Counted from the stretch's first letter, positions 1 to 6,107 are shown. The stretch: 6,314 nt of DNA from an uncultured Eubacteriales bacterium (GCA_900321515.1 ONWI01000211.1:1-6314), one strand, 5' to 3'. Notes: a model not told the origin generated them from the letters alone. Made by a program: numbers and translations.

Positions 1-143
1 GTAGTTGTTGTAGTTGTAGTGGTTGTCGTCGTTGTCGTTGTGGTTGATGTCGTGGTGGATGCGGTAGTATCGGCGGCTGTGGTCGGCGCCTCGGTGGAAG
101 TCGTTGTCGTCGTCGTGGTTGTGGTCTTTTTCTTTGTAGTGGT
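1..143 (-). repeat. Low-complexity (ACN)n tract encoding a Thr-rich linker
   Basis: In the minus-strand frame of the NlpC/P60 gene this stretch codes for Thr at most positions. It includes a block of nine Thr (residues 217-225) and at least fourteen at the window edge (residues 244-257). They are broken by a KKK patch, STEAP and AADTTAS segments. All four Thr codons are mixed, so the repeat is conserved at the protein level more than as a pure DNA triplet repeat. Such linkers are extended, often glycosylated spacers in secreted Ruminococcus-type proteins. The Val-rich reading on the plus strand is only its complement. Confidence 0.85.
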
Positions 144-773
144 AGCTGACGGCTCGGATTCCACCTCTCCCCTGAGCGCGCCCGATTTGCCGAAGTCATA
201 TGTCTTGCCGTCTATCTTGACCTTGCCGACGACAAATTCTCCGTTTTTATAATAATAAGTATCTCCGCGGAACTTATACCAGCCGGTGTCGGGATACGAG
301 ATCATGCTTATCTTGAACCATTTCTTCCACGGACTGTAATACCGTGTATTCATGGCGGAATACACGACGTTAACCCTTGAATTGCGCATGTCGATCGCCA
401 TGTCAACGCCGTCCTTGTTCTTGCCCACATATACGCCCGCGTGCCCCTGGCACCACAGTCCCAGCCCGTGAATGCGCGGCATGTCGCTCGTGCTGCCGTT
501 GACTGAGGACGCGTCGAGCAGAGCCTTCGCGCCGCCGCCCTTGCCGTTGCAGTAGGAACGTATCAGGCCCGAACAGTCCACCCTGCCCGCGCTCGAACCG
601 CCGTAGCAGTACGTCCAGCCCTCATTGTATGCCCTGAACGCCCATTCAGCCATGCCGATGCCGGTCTTGCCCTTGATCTTGGCGGCGGAAACCGGCTCCG
701 CGGCAAACGAAACAAACAGCGTCAGCGTGACGGCAAATGCAATCACCCGCGCGGCTGCCATCTTAAACTTCAT
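1..773 (-). CDS. Secreted NlpC/P60-family cell-wall peptidase-like protein with Thr-rich linker (3' end cut by window edge)
   Basis: Translated by hand from the ATG at 771-773; open to the window edge, giving 257 visible residues. Residues 1-30 form a signal peptide (basic start, hydrophobic core at about 8-24, probable cleavage after PVSA), so the protein is exported. Residues about 38-150 look like an NlpC/P60 papain-like domain: Cys67 in DCSGL and His111 in GHAGVYVG are the expected catalytic pair. Asp128 (AIDM) sits about where many clostridial members have the Glu of an IEA(R/Q)G motif. Family members cut peptidoglycan stem peptides. Residues about 163-200 (GWYKFRG, YYYKNGEFVVGK, IDGKTYDFGKSGAL) resemble choline/glucan-type cell-wall-binding repeats. 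From residue 211 on, the chain is a Thr-rich linker. More domains probably follow outside the window; a dockerin or further binding module is a guess. The start has only a weak SD (AAAGGG, 14 nt away). Probably co-transcribed with the membrane protein upstream. Confidence 0.85.
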   Translation of the reverse strand, partial: MKFKMAAARVIAFAVTLTLFVSFAAEPVSAAKIKGKTGIGMAEWAFRAYNEGWTYCYGGSSAGRVDCSGLIRSYCNGKGGGAKALLDASSVNGSTSDMPRIHGLGLWCQGHAGVYVGKNKDGVDMAIDMRNSRVNVVYSAMNTRYYSPWKKWFKISMISYPDTGWYKFRGDTYYYKNGEFVVGKVKIDGKTYDFGKSGALRGEVESEPSATTTKKKTTTTTTTTTSTEAPTTAADTTASTTTSTTTTTTTTTTTTTT

Positions 774-797
774 TATATCACAAACAGCCCTTTCTTA

Positions 798-842
798 GAG
801 CCTTTTCAGCATCTCCGCGTGGACAGATGCGTCGGCAGGCTC
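798..842 (-). other. Compound intergenic RNA hairpin between the two downstream genes
   Basis: It begins directly after the TAA of the membrane-protein gene. The outer stem is a perfect 6-bp pair, 798-803 with 837-842 (GAGCCT/AGGCTC). The inner stem pairs 809-814 with 825-830 (GCATCT/AGATGC) and continues with CC/GG (815-816 with 821-822) around a GCGT loop after a 2-nt bulge. No T-run follows, so it is not a standard terminator. The weak SD of the next gene (788-795) lies just 3' of it. A role in mRNA stability, processing or translation of the NlpC/P60 gene is inference. Confidence 0.45.
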
Positions 843-1493
843 TTAATTCCTGATTCCGCAGCTTGCTGCGAGATTGAAAATATCCGTCTCGAATATCTCG
901 AACATGGCGGTTATCTCGGAAATATCGGTAAGCGTCATCATCGAATCGAATTCAGACTGGTCGTCCGATTGATATGCGGAAAAATCAGGCGATAAAAATG
1001 TGACGGTGTGCTTCTCCTCCCCGCTCTTGACCGTGACGTTGATGAGCTTCTGCGATGATATCGCCAGCGAAAGCGAATCGTACCGTGAATTATCATTTTC
1101 AGGCATGTAGCTGATTATCGTCAGCTCGCCGAGAGCGCCGCCGGAAAACTGGAATATCGACATCTCCGGATCCACCTGCTTGCAGAGCGAAAGATCGTAT
1201 GAATATCCCTCCACAGGCACATATCCGTACGCCTCAAACGCGGTCTTATGCTCGTCATAGCTGCGAAGGAGAATTCTTCTCAGCGAGAACGCCTCAGGCT
1301 CAGTCTGCACGTCAGCCGCCTGAGCGGAGGTCTTGTCATCGGAACCGAATTTCTCACGGAATCTGTTGACAGTGAAGGAAATCAGCAGCATTATTATCAG
1401 AATACCCACAGCGGGCATAAGAATTTTATCAAAGAGCCTGTTCATCCGCTCTACCCTGTCAATGCCCTTCTTTTCCTTCTCGGTGTAATCCAA
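843..1493 (-). CDS. Single-pass membrane protein of unknown function
   Basis: 216 residues from a TTG start with SD GGGGTG five bases upstream; the first ATG (codon 17, at 1443-1445) has no comparable SD, so TTG is preferred. I do not recognise a family. Residues 1-23 are highly charged and basic (cytoplasmic by the positive-inside rule). Residues 24-42 are one strongly hydrophobic helix, and the remaining 170 or so residues should lie outside the membrane. This part starts with a polar linker (about 50-68) and then reads as a mixed alpha/beta domain, with two cysteines (104 and 212) that could form a disulfide. No catalytic motif, lipobox or sortase signal is seen. It has its own promoter and sits between the protein kinase gene and the secreted NlpC/P60 gene, so an envelope role is likely. 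Whether the kinase acts on its short cytoplasmic tail (one Thr, no Ser) is open. Confidence 0.8.
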   Translation of the reverse strand: MDYTEKEKKGIDRVERMNRLFDKILMPAVGILIIMLLISFTVNRFREKFGSDDKTSAQAADVQTEPEAFSLRRILLRSYDEHKTAFEAYGYVPVEGYSYDLSLCKQVDPEMSIFQFSGGALGELTIISYMPENDNSRYDSLSLAISSQKLINVTVKSGEEKHTVTFLSPDFSAYQSDDQSEFDSMMTLTDISEITAMFEIFETDIFNLAASCGIRN

Positions 1494-1496
1494 ACG

Positions 1497-1504
1497 CTCA
1501 CCCC
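1497..1504 (-). promoter_or_regulatory. Ribosome binding site that decides a TTG start
   Basis: GGGGTGAG on the minus strand, with GGGGTG ending five bases before the TTG at 1491-1493. It supports the TTG over the ATG sixteen codons later, which follows no purine-rich SD at suitable spacing. Confidence 0.6.
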
Positions 1505-1527
1505 GTTAGAATAATCTTAACTTAATT

Positions 1528-1555
1528 ATTATACATCATTATCCGTAAATTTCTA
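1528..1555 (-). promoter_or_regulatory. Sigma-A-type promoter for the membrane protein / NlpC-P60 pair
   Basis: A perfect -10 TATAAT at 1528-1533, and a -35-like TAGAAA (4 of 6 to consensus) at 1550-1555, with a 16-bp spacer. The predicted start is near 1521, which leaves an approximately 28-nt leader before the TTG at 1493. It lies in the AT-rich 83-nt gap after the kinase gene. Confidence 0.6.
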
Positions 1556-1576
1556 TGATAATAATGTAAAAAAAAT

Positions 1577-2482
1577 TTAATATTTGTCTGTGGATAATGT
1601 ATGACGCTGGCTGGAAAGCACGTTCAGCAGCCTTTCGGCAGCTTTTGAAACGTCGGAAGGCTTTGAGTATCTTTTCCGGCGGTCGAAGCGGCACATTGTA
1701 AGCATCAGATGATTCACATCGCCGTCAATGCCGGTCAAGGGCGGTATTTCTTCACCGCCGAGCCGCCTGTCAATCGCGCGGTACACGTCCTCCCCGGTCA
1801 TCTCACCGCACGGGAGGGCGCAAAACGGCAGTCTGCCGCCGCTCAGCAGCTTATACATGACCACGCCGAGCGAATAAATATCCGAGCGTATGTCGCAGGG
1901 CTCCCCGCGGAAGCTCTCGGGAGGGCAATATCCCTCGCTGCCATACACAGGCGTCTCGCCCGAAACGCAGACGCTTCCGAGGTCGCCGAGCAGCCATTTC
2001 TGACCGTCGTAGAAAATATTGGAAGGCTTCACGTCGCCGTGAACCAGCCCTTTCCCCCGCAGACCGTCAAGGGCGCGGCAAATGTCGCGGCACAATGCGA
2101 GAACGCCGCGCGGGTCATTGACACTGAATTCATCAAGACAGCGCAGTCTGTCAAACAGCAGGAATATCCGATAATCAACGCCGGCAGCGTCCGTAATAAC
2201 ACTGTACCCCAGCAGCCGCACAAAATACCCGCAGTTGCGCAATAACATTCCGGCTTCGATTTCCCTCATAGCGGTCTTCCAGACAGCGCCGTCCCTCTGG
2301 CAGGAGTAGCACTTTATGACAAAAGCCGAATCTCCGCCGCCTTGCAATGAATGAGCGGAAAAGATCCGGCTGTCCGAGCCCTGATAGATAATATCGTCCG
2401 CGCGGAAGGCGGCGCCGTTTATCACGACGTCGCCCCCGCAAGAAAACAGATTGAAGCCGCCGAATGAATTATCGTTTGTCAT
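1577..2482 (-). CDS. Cytoplasmic Hanks-type Ser/Thr protein kinase
   Basis: 301 residues from an ATG at 2480-2482. The kinase fold runs over about residues 28-288. Visible motifs are: a reduced Gly-loop (YQGSDSRIFSA, only Gly35 kept), ATP lysine Lys57 in VIK, a probable helix-C Glu74 or Glu76, and catalytic loop HGDVKPSN (Asp150, Lys152, Asn155). Also present are DLG in place of DFG (Asp167), a P+1 loop GSEGYCPPE (181-189), SDIYSLG (200-206) and a late RKRYS (269-273). The catalytic residues are all present, so it should be active; HGD instead of HRD makes it a non-RD kinase. Thr177 in the short activation segment is a possible phosphosite. There is no transmembrane helix or PASTA repeat, unlike PrkC/Stk1. 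Its start overlaps the end of the FHA-ABC transporter gene by 14 nt and its own SD is weak, so translational coupling is likely. The partner by context is that transporter, as with PknF and Rv1747 in mycobacteria. Confidence 0.92.
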   Translation of the reverse strand: MTNDNSFGGFNLFSCGGDVVINGAAFRADDIIYQGSDSRIFSAHSLQGGGDSAFVIKCYSCQRDGAVWKTAMREIEAGMLLRNCGYFVRLLGYSVITDAAGVDYRIFLLFDRLRCLDEFSVNDPRGVLALCRDICRALDGLRGKGLVHGDVKPSNIFYDGQKWLLGDLGSVCVSGETPVYGSEGYCPPESFRGEPCDIRSDIYSLGVVMYKLLSGGRLPFCALPCGEMTGEDVYRAIDRRLGGEEIPPLTGIDGDVNHLMLTMCRFDRRKRYSKPSDVSKAAERLLNVLSSQRHTLSTDKY

Positions 2483-4886
2483 TTTTCACACTGCGCAGGA
2501 CCGTCGCGCTGATAAAGCAGAATACAATAATCGTCAGCACCATAACGCCCCACGCGAGCAGCAGATTCTTGACCGAATGGGCATAGAGTGAATTCTTGTT
2601 GAGTTCATACGCCTGGAGCAGCATATCCTTGGACTTGTACTTGAGAGAGAGACCGTTCCACAGCACGCCGTTAAGATTAGCCGTATTGCTGAAAGCCTGC
2701 ATACCCCAGCGGCTGACGCATATCCATGAAAGCACCTCGGTAACGCCTTCCAGCTTGAAGAGAATACCGGAGAAGAGAAGCTGCGGAATGAGGATAATAG
2801 GCGCGAAGACCATCGCGCGGTCGGTGTTCTTGACAAGCGAGGAAACCAGCAGACCCAGCGAGGAAGCCGAAACCGTGATAAGGACGAGGGTTATCATCAT
2901 CTCAATGGTAGAGTTGGCGAAGATAACGCCCTTGTCGGGCTTGCCAATCGTATAGACGAACACGGTGAGCATGAGTCCGCACTGAAGGACAGCCAGCAGA
3001 GTCTGAACCGCCAGCTTGGAGCAGATATACGAACTCAGCTTGACATCCGACATATATTCACGCCGGACGATATTGCGTTCCTTGCAGACCTCCTGGATGG
3101 AATTCATCAGACCCACCCAGATGCCGGCGCACGAGAGACAGAAGAGCATTGACTGCGCGTCAAAATACGACTTGAAGGTATTCTCGACCGTTACGAACGA
3201 GAAAAGATAGGCGATCAGCGGTCCCTGCAGCAGGAAGAAGAGCAGGCGCATCTTGTCGTTCCAGATGAGATTGATGTATCTCTGTGAAAGGACGTTGAAC
3301 TGATGCAGGAAGGACTTGTGATTTTCCTTTTTGAGCTTCTTTTTGCGTTCCTTTTTCTGCTCAGAGGTGAGCGGAGGCGTTTTCAACTCGCCGATAGTCT
3401 GAACCTTGTTGTAAGGCGAGGCGTTGAATTTTTCCTCCCAGCCCTTCGGATCCTCCTCCACCATAGTATAAGCGTCGGTGAGGTCCTGGTTCTTGGGTAT
3501 GCCGAAGAACGAACGCGCGTCGGCGGGATTGCCGCAGAAGGCGACATATCCGCCCGCTCCGAGGAAAATCAGCTTGTCGCAAAGGTGTATGTTATTGGTA
3601 TTGTGCGTAATCATAATGACGGTCTTGCCCTCGTCGCTCATACGCTTGAGCGTATGCATAAGCGTGCGCTCGGTTCCGGGGTCAAGACCCGAAGACGGCT
3701 CGTCGAGGAAGAAAAGTCCCGGGTCGCTCATAAGCTCCACGGCAATGGAGGCGCGCTTCTTCTGACCGCCGGAGAGCTTGCGGATAAGCTTGTTCTTGTG
3801 CTTGGTAAGCTCCACTGTGCGCAGCACTTCCGCGACGCGGGCTTCGCGCTCCGCGCGCGTGGTGTTTTCGGGCAGGCGCAGCTTGGCGACATAGCGAAGC
3901 ATGCTTATGAGGGTGAGATTTTCGTGAACAATATCCTGCTGCGGGACGTAACCTATATTATACTTGAGTTCGTCGTAATTCTCATAGAGATCGCGGCGGT
4001 TGACAAGGACCTTGCCGGTGGAAGGCTTGTCAAAGCCGTTGATGCAGTTCATGAGGGTGGATTTGCCGCAGCCGGAGCCGCCGACGATCGCCACAAAATC
4101 GCCGGGAAGAATCAGCATACTGGTGTCGTCGAGAATCTTCTTGTCCTTGCCCATAGCCTGACGGACAAATTTTGAAATATTCACCAGCTCGATGGAAAGA
4201 CCGGATTTCTCCTGTTTATAGTAGATATAGCCCTTGGAATAGGAGAATTTCGTATTGCCAATAACAAATACGTCCTCGTCCTTGAGATAGTATCTTTCGC
4301 CTTCCATGACTTCGCTGTTAATGAGGATGTCGCGGAGCTCGCCCTGATTGTACAGAACGTAGGAAGTCACGCCCTCAATGCGGATTTCCGCAGCGTGATC
4401 CTCCATTTTCTGGTCGTCAACGGAGATATCGCAGCCGCGGTCTCTGCCGATTGTGGTCACGTCCTTGGAAAGCTGCACGCTGTTCCAGTCCGCGCCGGAA
4501 TTCTTGTCGGAAAAGACCATGCTGATTCCGCTGTAGCAGGACTGCTCCATATCGTCAATGCGTATGGAATCGCCGTCCTTAAGCTCCACCTGGGTCACAC
4601 GCTTGCCGTTGACATAAATGCCATTGGTGCTGTTGTCGTCCGAGATGTAGCAGCGGCCGTCGCTTATGGTGAAGTGACCGTGTCTGCGCGATACAATATC
4701 GGACGCAATCATAATGTCGTTGGTGTCGTCACGGCCGAAGGAGACGGTCTCCTTGCCGAACGCCATAAGGTTGTACTCGTCCGGCACATGGCTGTAGTCA
4801 AAAATCGTGACCGAACATCCGCTGCTGCCGTCAATATCCGCTGCCGCGGAAGTATCCGGATTCATATTGATAAGGTTGTTTTCCAA
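2469..4886 (-). CDS. FHA-FHA-ABC transporter: ATPase fused to an ABC2-type (ABCG-like) membrane domain
   Basis: 805 residues from a TTG start with GGAGG nine bases upstream; the next Met (codon 8) has no SD. Domains in order: FHA1, residues about 28-110, with complete pThr-binding marks (Gly51-Arg52, Ser66-x-x-His69, NSTNG 85-89). FHA2, about 132-215, keeps Gly147-Arg148 and His164 but has Met161 where Ser is expected. The ABC ATPase, about 232-455, has Walker A GGSGCGKST (269-277), Q-loop near Gln316, signature LSGGQ (371-375), Walker B with Asp395-Glu396 and switch His428. A very basic linker follows (510-524). The ABC2-type membrane domain has helices near 546-565, 578-597, 623-646, 661-684, 692-711 and 773-797. 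The fused order is that of ABCG half-transporters, so it should dimerise and export a lipid or other envelope compound; the cargo cannot be read from sequence. FHA1 probably binds phosphothreonine made by the kinase encoded next. Closest known design is mycobacterial Rv1747. Confidence 0.93.
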   Translation of the reverse strand: MENNLINMNPDTSAAADIDGSSGCSVTIFDYSHVPDEYNLMAFGKETVSFGRDDTNDIMIASDIVSRRHGHFTISDGRCYISDDNSTNGIYVNGKRVTQVELKDGDSIRIDDMEQSCYSGISMVFSDKNSGADWNSVQLSKDVTTIGRDRGCDISVDDQKMEDHAAEIRIEGVTSYVLYNQGELRDILINSEVMEGERYYLKDEDVFVIGNTKFSYSKGYIYYKQEKSGLSIELVNISKFVRQAMGKDKKILDDTSMLILPGDFVAIVGGSGCGKSTLMNCINGFDKPSTGKVLVNRRDLYENYDELKYNIGYVPQQDIVHENLTLISMLRYVAKLRLPENTTRAEREARVAEVLRTVELTKHKNKLIRKLSGGQKKRASIAVELMSDPGLFFLDEPSSGLDPGTERTLMHTLKRMSDEGKTVIMITHNTNNIHLCDKLIFLGAGGYVAFCGNPADARSFFGIPKNQDLTDAYTMVEEDPKGWEEKFNASPYNKVQTIGELKTPPLTSEQKKERKKKLKKENHKSFLHQFNVLSQRYINLIWNDKMRLLFFLLQGPLIAYLFSFVTVENTFKSYFDAQSMLFCLSCAGIWVGLMNSIQEVCKERNIVRREYMSDVKLSSYICSKLAVQTLLAVLQCGLMLTVFVYTIGKPDKGVIFANSTIEMMITLVLITVSASSLGLLVSSLVKNTDRAMVFAPIILIPQLLFSGILFKLEGVTEVLSWICVSRWGMQAFSNTANLNGVLWNGLSLKYKSKDMLLQAYELNKNSLYAHSVKNLLLAWGVMVLTIIVFCFISATVLRSVKNDKR

Positions 4887-4895
4887 GCTCTCATT

Positions 4896-4917
4896 CCTCC
4901 GTAAATAAAATATTATA
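4896..4917 (-). promoter_or_regulatory. SD and possible internal -10 element before the FHA-ABC gene
   Basis: GGAGG at 4896-4900 lies nine bases before the TTG at 4884-4886 and fixes that start. An ATG also follows the SD (4892-4894), but it is too close, out of frame and soon stopped. A perfect TATAAT sits at 4912-4917 in the 34-nt gap after the upstream gene, but no good -35 is found 16-18 bp further up. An internal promoter is therefore only possible, while the SD is clear. Confidence 0.5.
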
Positions 4918-4920
4918 ATA

Positions 4921-5940
4921 TCACGAATGAATATTATCCGCGATATTTTTCAAGCACTTTTTGACCTCATCGATTTTTCCCGCGTTGATCGCCCCGAATA
5001 TATCGAGAGCGAACGCCCTGGGCGCAAGGACCGAGGCATTTTCCAGCGCCTTGAAGCCGCGGCAGGAGCGCTCGAAGCACGATCTGTGATGAGCGTGAAG
5101 CGCGCGGGCATACCGGGAAAGACCGGCGGCGGCAAATCTGATCAGAGCGACCTCGCACGGCGTTTCGCCGCGTGCCACGATCACGGTGCCGGAGCAGGAA
5201 CTTTTCTGCTTGCCTCCTCCCCTGCGCAGCCAGAAGTCAGATTCTCTGAGAATCTCCCTGATATCGTCAAGAGCAGCCTCAGCCTGAGCGAGTCTGCGTG
5301 GAATCTCATCAAATGAACGCAGCAGCTCATCGGCGTAGATTTCATCGGCGGAATCCCAGCCGTTTCCGTCGCAGATAGCGATAAGCGCGCCAAGCTCGTA
5401 TTTGCCGTTTGCGAGAGCGAGACAGCCGCTTCCGCCGGTTCCGAAGACAGAAGAAGTCCCCAGAGAGATAAGCGAATAGTCCCCGAAGCAGCCGCATTCC
5501 CTGTGATCCCATAAACAGCCGAAGCCGTTGCCGCAGTCCTCGATAAGGATAATACCCATGCGGTCGCAAAGTTCCTTAATAGCGCCGAGGGAACAGGGCA
5601 TCCCCAGGAAATGTTCGGCAATAACAGCGCGAGGGTAGAGCTTATCCTCATTCACGGTCTGTCTGACCGCCTCGGAAAGAGCCCTGTGATCAATCACAAA
5701 GCTGTCCGCCGTGACATCACAGAATACCGGCACAGCGCCGCAAGCGATAACCGCCCTGACAATATAACCCGGAGCCAGCGCGGATAAATAAACGCAGTCC
5801 TTAGCCCCAAGCTGAATAGCTTCAAAGAGAGCGGTAATGCCCTCCCCCCTGCCGGAAAAGGACAAACATTCGGCAGCTCCGAGCCTATTTTTGATTTTGC
5901 CGCAAAACGACTCGATTTTAGTCACATTATTTCCGGTCAT
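4921..5940 (-). CDS. DegT/DnrJ/EryC1/StrS aminotransferase-like protein lacking the PLP lysine
   Basis: 339 residues from the ATG at 5938-5940, which follows GGGAGTG by nine bases. A longer reading from a TTG at 5956-5958 would put the SD inside the gene. Numbering is from the ATG. The fold type I PLP pattern of the DegT family is visible: a Gly-rich early segment (SFSGRGEGITALFEA, 27-41), CGAVPVFCDV (67-76), AEHFLGMPC (108-116) and IEDCGNGFG (133-141). Asp135 there is the residue that should hold the pyridine nitrogen, and Asn138 replaces the usual Gln. The stretch GDYSLISLGTSSVFGTGGSG (153-172) matches the family's SF..xK..GEGG block, but no lysine occurs between Lys122 and Lys180, so a Schiff base cannot form in the usual way. 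Family members make amino or deoxy sugars on nucleotide carriers. This one may be a Lys-less variant enzyme (ColD dehydratase uses His) or a non-catalytic binding protein. It is slightly shorter than the usual 370-400 residues and likely co-transcribed with the FHA-ABC gene. Confidence 0.8.
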   Translation of the reverse strand: MTGNNVTKIESFCGKIKNRLGAAECLSFSGRGEGITALFEAIQLGAKDCVYLSALAPGYIVRAVIACGAVPVFCDVTADSFVIDHRALSEAVRQTVNEDKLYPRAVIAEHFLGMPCSLGAIKELCDRMGIILIEDCGNGFGCLWDHRECGCFGDYSLISLGTSSVFGTGGSGCLALANGKYELGALIAICDGNGWDSADEIYADELLRSFDEIPRRLAQAEAALDDIREILRESDFWLRRGGGKQKSSCSGTVIVARGETPCEVALIRFAAAGLSRYARALHAHHRSCFERSCRGFKALENASVLAPRAFALDIFGAINAGKIDEVKKCLKNIADNIHS

Positions 5941-5949
5941 AAACAACGC

Positions 5950-5956
5950 CACTCCC
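5950..5956 (-). promoter_or_regulatory. Ribosome binding site for the DegT-like gene
   Basis: GGGAGTG on the minus strand, ending nine bases before the ATG at 5938-5940. In-frame TTG codons at 5956-5958 and 5944-5946 are respectively partly inside the SD and too close to it, so the ATG is the best start. Confidence 0.55.
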
Positions 5957-5970
5957 AAAATAAATAAATC

Positions 5971-5996
5971 AAAAAAACAAACGCGTACCGGGCGTC
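5971..5996 (-). terminator. Attenuator-like hairpin with T-run in the leader
   Basis: On the minus strand 5992-5996 (GACGC) pairs with 5980-5984 (GCGTT, one G-T pair) around a 7-nt loop. It is followed by TTTGTTTTTTT ending at 5971. The stem is short, so termination would be weak. A competing pair exists: CGGG at 6006-6009 with CCCG at 5989-5992, which would use part of the stem and loop. The arrangement, about 30 nt before the start codon, suggests conditional read-through into the operon, but this is inference from one sequence. Confidence 0.35.
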
Positions 5997-6022
5997 AGTT
6001 CAAATCCCGAAATATCCGCAAA

Positions 6023-6055
6023 GCCGTGAACCCCCGCAAGGCAAGGCTCAGCGGC
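6023..6055 (-). promoter_or_regulatory. Strong leader hairpin, candidate cis-regulatory RNA
   Basis: On the minus strand GCCG (6052-6055) pairs with CGGC (6023-6026). After one bulged base (6051), TGAGCC (6045-6050) pairs with GGTTCA (6027-6032), with one G-T pair. Two more C-G pairs (6040-6041 with 6034-6035) close a TTGC tetraloop. The hairpin starts about 20 nt into the predicted transcript and lies upstream of the attenuator-like hairpin. I cannot match it with confidence to a known riboswitch class. Confidence 0.45.
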
Positions 6056-6079
6056 AGACACGAACCTAAATACCATTTA

Positions 6080-6107
6080 ATTATATCATAAGATGAAAAA
6101 AAATCAA
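6080..6107 (-). promoter_or_regulatory. Extended -10 sigma-A-type promoter for the DegT-like / FHA-ABC / kinase operon
   Basis: -35 TTGATT at 6102-6107, a 16-bp spacer rich in T, and -10 TATAAT at 6080-6085 preceded by TGA, making a full TGnTATAAT extended -10. The predicted start is near 6073, giving a leader of about 130 nt before the ATG at 5940. This is the best promoter in the window. Confidence 0.7.

Noticed and set aside
19..252. Plus-strand Val-rich open frame
   Set aside because: It is the complement of the Thr-rich linker of the minus-strand NlpC/P60 gene, with no SD and no natural composition.
771..779. TGATATAAT extended -10 overlapping the start of the NlpC/P60 gene
   Set aside because: Transcription would begin after the ATG, and no -35 or usable later start with an SD is seen.
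1555..1576. T-run after the kinase stop as a terminator
   Set aside because: ATTTTTTTTA is present but no stem precedes it.
3303..4175. Long plus-strand open frame opposite the ABC transporter
   Set aside because: It is antisense to the ATPase domain with its intact motifs; no SD or recognisable domain.
5981..6010. tRNA T-arm-like GTTCAAATCCC on the plus strand, and a T-box-like GGTACGCG on the minus strand
   Set aside because: The T-arm bases have no matching 5-bp stem or cloverleaf. The T-box core is incomplete (GGTACGCG against GGNACCGCG) and the leader is too short for a specifier stem and terminator.
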